Below are positions 60,119-64,000 of a stretch of DNA of 64,000 nt, piece by piece. This DNA is from Psychrobacillus sp044762745. Lineage in GTDB: Bacteria; Bacillota; Bacilli; Bacillales_A; Planococcaceae. The stretch's first letter is position 1. Each line of letters starts with the position of its first letter. The DNA lies in the NCBI RefSeq assembly GCF_044762745.1, contig NZ_JBIWEX010000012.1, positions 1-64,000 on the forward strand. Direction: 5' to 3'. The notes below the pieces were generated by a model that did no database searches, was not told where the DNA came from, and worked only from the letters and a program-made list of their open reading frames with translations. The translations under genes and the position numbers were made by a program.

Positions 60119-61033
60119 TTAGTTACCTCCCTTCGAACTTATTTTTGCTAATACAAAATTCAAAATCAATATAAATGAGAATAAAACAATTCCGGTTGCA
60201 AATAACATTTCTTGATGTGTACCGAATGCGTAACCCATTTCTAATGCAATATTGGTCGTTAGTGGACGAACACTATCGGTTAAGCTAGTTGGAACGATTA
60301 AACTATTACCAGCTACTAAGATAACTGCCATCGTTTCCCCAATTGCTCGACCTAAACCTAATACGATTGCTGTCATAATACCAGATTTAGCTGCTGGTAC
60401 AATGACCTTAAAAATTGTCCCAATTTGTGATACTCCTAGAGCGTATGATCCTTCGCGATATGTTTGTGGAACTGCACGAATCGCTGTTTCTGCTACAGTC
60501 ACAATAGTTGGTAGCATCATGATTGCGAGTACAAGAATAACAGCTAATAAACTTTGCCCCTTTACTAAACCAAAAGTATTTTGTAAAAACGGAACAATGA
60601 TTGCCAGTCCAAATACACCATATAAAACAGATGGGATGCCCGCTAGTAACTGAATTGCTGGCGAAATTATTTTAGCAAGCCTCTTAGAGGCAATTTCAGC
60701 TATGAAAATAGCTGTGAATAAGCCTATTGGAACTCCAATAATTAATGCTCCAATCGTTGCAAAAATAGATGCAACAATCATTGGGAATATACCGAATTTA
60801 TCTTCACTCGGTACCCAATCCACACCAAAAATAAAGTCTATAAAGCTATATCCCTCTGCTACAAAGGGGTGAGTTCCTTTATAAAATACAAATCCAATGA
60901 TTAACAATAAAGTTATTACCGAGAGAAGCGCACAAATCAAGAAAATTCTTGCAGACAGCTTTTCTAACATATACTTCCTTTTATTTGTTTTACCGATATC
61001 TACGGCATGCTTGTTAGTTGTTGGGATAGACAC
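60119..61033 (-). CDS. pstC: Phosphate ABC transporter permease PstC
   Basis: The 304-residue permease has six helices, IFGVDWVPSEDKFGIFPMIVASI, AGIPSVLYGVFGLA, AETAIRAVPQTYREGSYALG (EAA loop) and LGLGRAIGETMAVILVAGNS. Start GTG 61033 follows TTGGAGG. It partners PstA. It lies 58 bp downstream of pstS. Confidence 0.96.
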   Translation of the reverse strand: MSIPTTNKHAVDIGKTNKRKYMLEKLSARIFLICALLSVITLLLIIGFVFYKGTHPFVAEGYSFIDFIFGVDWVPSEDKFGIFPMIVASIFATIGALIIGVPIGLFTAIFIAEIASKRLAKIISPAIQLLAGIPSVLYGVFGLAIIVPFLQNTFGLVKGQSLLAVILVLAIMMLPTIVTVAETAIRAVPQTYREGSYALGVSQIGTIFKVIVPAAKSGIMTAIVLGLGRAIGETMAVILVAGNSLIVPTSLTDSVRPLTTNIALEMGYAFGTHQEMLFATGIVLFSFILILNFVLAKISSKGGN

Positions 61034-61091
61034 TCTTTATTCCTCCAAGATTCCGTTTAAAATTATGTTGTTGCCTTCCTGTAATAATGTT

Positions 61092-61931
61092 TTACTTTAC
61101 AGGGATTGCACCTGCTTCCGCTGCAATGAGTTGTCCATCTTCACTTAAAATAAAATCTATAAATCGTTGTCCCGAGTTTGTTAATTGTCCTTCTTTATAG
61201 ACAAACAAGAACGGTCTAGACAAGCTGTATTTTTCTTGTAGAACATTTTCTGCAGTAGCTTCTACACCATTAATATCGATTGTTGAAATGGATTCATCGA
61301 TATATTCAAAAGAGATAAAGCCTACTGCATGTTTATTGTTCGCGACTGTTGTTTTAATATTTCCATTACCACTTGCGATTATAGCGCTTCTAACTAATTC
61401 ACCAGAACTGTAGTCAACGATTTCTTGGAATGCATCACGGGAACCTGATCCATCCTCGCGAGATACAACTACTATTTCCATGTCATCTCCACCAAGTTCT
61501 TTCCAGTTCGTCACTTTCCCAGTAAAGATCTGCTTTATTTGCTCCATTGTAAGATCTTTTACTTTGTTTGTTGGATGAGTTACTACTACAATTCCATCAT
61601 AAGCAATAACTACTTCATTCAAACCACTCGCTATTTCTTCTTCCTTTAGGTCCCGCGAAGACATACCTATCTCTGACACTCCACTGATAGCGTTGGTAAT
61701 TCCTGCAGAAGAACCAATTTGATTTATCTCAATATTCGTGTTGTCTTCCTCTGCATATTTTGCTGCTAGCTTTTCAGCAAGTGGTCCCACAGATGTAGAT
61801 CCTGAAATAGATACGGTAGCACCTCTACCATTTGGCCCTTGTGTATCATTATTATTGCTCGTACATGCAGATAGTACAGTAAGCATAGAGAGCATTATTA
61901 ATCCTATTTTTATTTTTTTCAAACTGATCAT
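61092..61931 (-). CDS. pstS: Phosphate-binding lipoprotein PstS
   Basis: The 279-residue binding protein has a lipoprotein signal (MLTVLSAC, Cys about 23) and phosphate-site segments SISGSTSVGPLAEKLA, GSSAGITNAISG, GMSSRDL and REDGSGSRDAFQEI. It captures phosphate for PstCAB. Pho-box-like repeats about 95-110 bp upstream predict PhoP control under phosphate limitation. Confidence 0.96.
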   Translation of the reverse strand: MISLKKIKIGLIMLSMLTVLSACTSNNNDTQGPNGRGATVSISGSTSVGPLAEKLAAKYAEEDNTNIEINQIGSSAGITNAISGVSEIGMSSRDLKEEEIASGLNEVVIAYDGIVVVTHPTNKVKDLTMEQIKQIFTGKVTNWKELGGDDMEIVVVSREDGSGSRDAFQEIVDYSSGELVRSAIIASGNGNIKTTVANNKHAVGFISFEYIDESISTIDINGVEATAENVLQEKYSLSRPFLFVYKEGQLTNSGQRFIDFILSEDGQLIAAEAGAIPVK

Positions 61932-62003
61932 TTCTTACCTCCAAGAAATATGTTAGGAACTTTTCTTTGTCGAATTTTGTCTTACTATAGGATAATTGCA
62001 CAG

Positions 62004-62042
62004 TGTAAATTTTCGACTAGACTATTGTAAAGGTATTGTAAA
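62004..62042 (-). promoter_or_regulatory. Pho-box-like repeats upstream of pstS
   Basis: On the minus strand TTTACA occurs at 62037-62042 and 62026-62031 (11 bp apart) and again at 62004-62009 (22 bp further), all in one helical phase. This matches the TT(A/T/C)ACA-N5 PhoP-box pattern of Bacillus. TTAACA at 62067-62072 is nearby but out of phase. Confidence 0.7.
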
Positions 62043-62232
62043 TTTTATTAAAAACAAGATATTTTTTGTTAAATATTACTAAAATTTTATTAAAGAAGAT
62101 AACTTATGATGAGTTTAAATTGAAATATTAATACTTTGTATTTATTTCTTATTCATTCTAAATTGTCTGTTTAATTTTTTATTAGTTGAATCAATTTCAT
62201 AATAGGGAACAAGCAATTGAAATCCTAACAAA

Positions 62233-62352
62233 GTTGATTTCCGCTTCAGGCGAACTCTTTAACGCGGACTTGGCTTCAGCCTCATCAGGCCAACAGGATG
62301 TTGGTCACGAAGGCGTTGCCACACAAGGTGGCGTTCTTAGCTTTTGTTCCTT
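62233..62352. repeat. GC-rich structured intergenic sequence, possible relative of the dispersed repeats
   Basis: The segment starts GATTTCCGCTTCAGGCG and has GGCTTCAGCC, like the variant copy at 21146-21282. It then has two small hairpins (GGCCAACA/TGTTGGTC and GCCAC/GTGGC). It stands out from AT-rich flanks in a gene-free gap of about 480 bp. Only one copy is in the window. Confidence 0.5.
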
Positions 62353-62409
62353 TACTAGCTAATATTCCATATGGATATTCGGATTTTTAGTTACAATAAG
62401 CAATTGAAG

Positions 62410-62673
62410 TCAACTCAGTTTGCACAATAATAAAAAGCTCGAAGATTCAAGTGACATCTTCGAGCTTTTTATTATTGTATCTAATCGTTTCGATTCTCCT
62501 TCCAACTCACTTGCAATAAACGTTTCTGAATGATTATTTTCTAACAAGAATTCAATTTCGCGATTAAGCGACGATACCGAATTATATCGCACATTCACCT
62601 GCTTACCGAAAGCAAGTTTTGCAAAGTTGTATTTTATTATGAAGAAACGGATTGAGCCATCGTAATCTGACAC
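62410..62673 (-). CDS. Possible small hypothetical protein (doubtful)
   Basis: An open frame of 87 codons with no recognisable family. Its last 17-18 codons run through a perfect terminator hairpin (62426-62476), giving low-complexity KSSKMSLESSSF. Either the gene is decayed and has lost its stop, or the frame is fortuitous. The N-terminal part has alternating polar and hydrophobic residues and could be a remnant. No strong ribosome site precedes 62673. Confidence 0.22.
   Translation of the reverse strand: MSDYDGSIRFFIIKYNFAKLAFGKQVNVRYNSVSSLNREIEFLLENNHSETFIASELEGESKRLDTIIKSSKMSLESSSFLLLCKLS
62426..62477. terminator. Perfect bidirectional terminator hairpin
   Basis: AATAATAAAAAGCTCGAAGAT (62426-62446) is the exact complement of the 21 bases at 62456-62476. 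The A and T runs on the outside suit either strand. The AAGCTCGAA core is shared with the hairpin at 105-161. Confidence 0.85.
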
Positions 62674-62953
62674 GATTGGGGAATAGTTACATAAGATATT
62701 GTACTGTTAAAAAAGCATCTGCTAAATGTCCATTATAAAAAAAACAGTCAGCATGTAGCAAATAAATAAAACAAGCCGTATATTCGACAAAAAATCGTAA
62801 TATACAGCTATTTGTGATAGTTACCGAAAAGGCGCTCTTATCTTTTATTATTCGGGTTTACACATAATATCTAATCGAAGTAAAAAATGAGAGTAATGAC
62901 TTTTCCTATTAATTAAATTTAGCGCTTACAATTTAATCTTTTCACAAGAACAT

Positions 62954-63250
62954 TTATAGTAGATTAACTATTTCATAGTGTTCGACGAGAGGTCTATTCA
63001 AATAATAAGGTCCAATCAATTCTTTCATTTCAGAAAAAGCTTCTGAATTCTTAAAGTGAATTATGTGGTCTTCAATTGTTTCCCACTTTATCATCACTAA
63101 ATATTTGTTTTCATTCTCTACACAACGCTGCATTTCATATCCTAAGCAGCCCTTTGCCTGAGAAATGAAAACCGCTGCCTTCTTAAATGCAAACTCGAAA
63201 TCTTTTTGTGTTCCTGGATTTACTTCCAGTAACATCGTTTCTTGTACCAT
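62954..63250 (-). CDS. Antibiotic biosynthesis monooxygenase (ABM) domain protein
   Basis: The 98-residue ferredoxin-like protein shows LLEVNPGTQKDFEFAFKKA, GCLGYEMQRCVENENKYLVMIKWETIEDHIIHFKNSEAF and a final YEIV strand. This is the ABM family, which includes quinol monooxygenases and haem-degrading enzymes. It lies 22 bp downstream of the extradiol dioxygenase gene on the same strand, so a role in aromatic/quinone oxidation is plausible. AGGAG precedes ATG 63250. Confidence 0.88.
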   Translation of the reverse strand: MVQETMLLEVNPGTQKDFEFAFKKAAVFISQAKGCLGYEMQRCVENENKYLVMIKWETIEDHIIHFKNSEAFSEMKELIGPYYLNRPLVEHYEIVNLL

Positions 63251-63272
63251 TTTCTAATCTCCTAGATTCAAT

Positions 63273-64000
63273 TTAAATTTTTGCCAAATCTACTTCAAAT
63301 TCAGTTCCCCAAGAGCTTAACCCTTCCCATTTTCTAGGTTTCAATGGTAATTCTTGATGCCATGGACGCGGTTCGAAAATATCAAGTTCAGAAATATATA
63401 CATCCATTTCTGTATATAGTTCAACTACATTTCCATCTGAGTCATGGTGATATGTTGCAATGTTATGTCCAGCGGTGTGACGAGAAGGACCCCAAAGAAC
63501 GTTCAAACCTTGTTTTGCTAAAATATCTGAACTCGCATACTGGTGACCTGCATCTCTTAATTGATAAGCGATGTGATGCAATCTTGTTTCATCTGATGAT
63601 ACAATATTTAATACATGGTGTTCATGATTACATGTTAGGAAATTGCAGAATGCCTCTCCGATTTTATCGGTAAAAGTGAAGCCTAATACGTCACTGTAAA
63701 ATTCAACTGTTTCAACAAAGTTTTTTGCATAAAAGGCAATATGACCTAGTTTAAGTGGAAGAATACCTGTCGTACCATAACCAATAACCGGTTGAGCCAT
63801 CACTGTAAATAACTCAACAGTATTTCCAGCTGGATCATGTAATTCTAGGTATCTTGAAACACCTGGTTTTCCGTCTACTATTAAAGTTGAATCAATACCT
63901 TGTGAATGTAATTGTGCTTGTACTTCTTCTAATGACAATTTCCCATCTAATTGATAACCATAGCTTCGAATTCCTTTTTGATTGCCAGGTCTAATCACAA
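63273..64000 (-). CDS. Extradiol (catechol 2,3-dioxygenase-like) VOC protein, 5' end outside window
   Basis: At least 241 residues are visible and the frame is still open at the window edge. A VOC module begins LGHIAFYAKNFVETVEFYSDVLGF with metal ligands expected at GHIAF, HHIAYQL and VVELYTEMD. The part before it (HDPAGNTVELFT) is the end of a first VOC module. Two modules are typical of type I extradiol dioxygenases that open catechol rings. The first His ligand and the start codon lie beyond base 64000. Confidence 0.88.
   Translation of the reverse strand, partial: VIRPGNQKGIRSYGYQLDGKLSLEEVQAQLHSQGIDSTLIVDGKPGVSRYLELHDPAGNTVELFTVMAQPVIGYGTTGILPLKLGHIAFYAKNFVETVEFYSDVLGFTFTDKIGEAFCNFLTCNHEHHVLNIVSSDETRLHHIAYQLRDAGHQYASSDILAKQGLNVLWGPSRHTAGHNIATYHHDSDGNVVELYTEMDVYISELDIFEPRPWHQELPLKPRKWEGLSSWGTEFEVDLAKI

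Noticed and set aside
1..64000. tRNA, rRNA, T-box, prophage or toxin-antitoxin loci
   Set aside because: None of their signatures was recognised on reading the intergenic regions; a covariance-model scan would be needed to exclude weak RNA families.

Overview
The window looks like a chromosomal stretch of a low-GC, Gram-positive member of the Bacillales, most plausibly the Psychrobacillus/Lysinibacillus/Sporosarcina side (Planococcaceae/Caryophanaceae). This rests on AGGAGG-type ribosome binding sites, frequent TTG/GTG starts, typical Bacillales families (SLAP, DUF1540, YitT, DUF421, DUF3006, QueT), guanine and preQ1-I riboswitches, a SigB-like promoter and a yng-type leucine catabolism operon. 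The genus is an inference. I see no rRNA, tRNA, prophage, transposase or CRISPR array.

Layout. 1-450: a guanine riboswitch on the minus strand whose target gene lies before the window. 456-2906: small protein, FAD oxidase and an S66 peptidase. 2963-3130: remnant of a zinc metallopeptidase gene. 3335-6963: LysM-3D protein, a DUF899-VOC fusion, a Nudix enzyme and a polysaccharide deacetylase. 7028-8453: DUF3006 protein and a secreted ComEC-like hydrolase. 8594-9132: preQ1-I riboswitch and queT. 9176-11683: three-gene osmoprotectant ABC transporter behind a SigB-like promoter. 11798-18443: luciferase-like oxidoreductase, chemoreceptor, ring-cleaving dioxygenase, ornithine cyclodeaminase-like enzyme and an MHS-family permease. 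19040-21012: XRE-cupin regulator, then an NCS2 purine permease under a guanine riboswitch. 21789-24608: acyl-CoA ligase and CaiB/AMACR-like protein. 24786-29029: PLD-like protein and small enzymes. 29702-32992: GGDEF-EAL receptor paired with a PhnD-like binding lipoprotein. 33209-38690: small cysteine-rich, PLA2-like and membrane proteins.

38994-50555 is the main catabolic region. A sigma-54-dependent activator faces two matching palindromes and a -24/-12 promoter. From there run an acyl-CoA ligase, enoyl-CoA hydratase, biotin carboxylase, biotinyl carrier, HMG-CoA lyase, a second hydratase and a carboxyltransferase, then (after a long tandem repeat) a MaoC hydratase and a GntP permease. This matches leucine/isovalerate breakdown to acetoacetate and acetyl-CoA, although no acyl-CoA dehydrogenase is present. 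50711-58331 holds a DUF1456 protein, a 785-residue protein with two isoprenyl-synthase-like halves, another luciferase-like oxidoreductase, and a divergent glycosyltransferase/phosphodiesterase pair. 58438-61931 is pstSCAB, preceded by 11-bp-phased Pho boxes. The right edge carries a monooxygenase and a truncated extradiol dioxygenase.

The most unusual signal is non-coding. Several intergenic regions carry arrays with a 21-bp period and a keyword resembling GTTGC/GTCGC-TTC. In two full copies (18551-18965 and 29138-29586, opposite orientation) the array and a GC-rich hairpin repeat are bracketed by the same inverted ATAATGCGT ends. Two further copies lie head to head at 21113-21740. Related arrays without the GC module occur at 38821-38924 and, as a 103-bp higher-order repeat, at 40969-41643.
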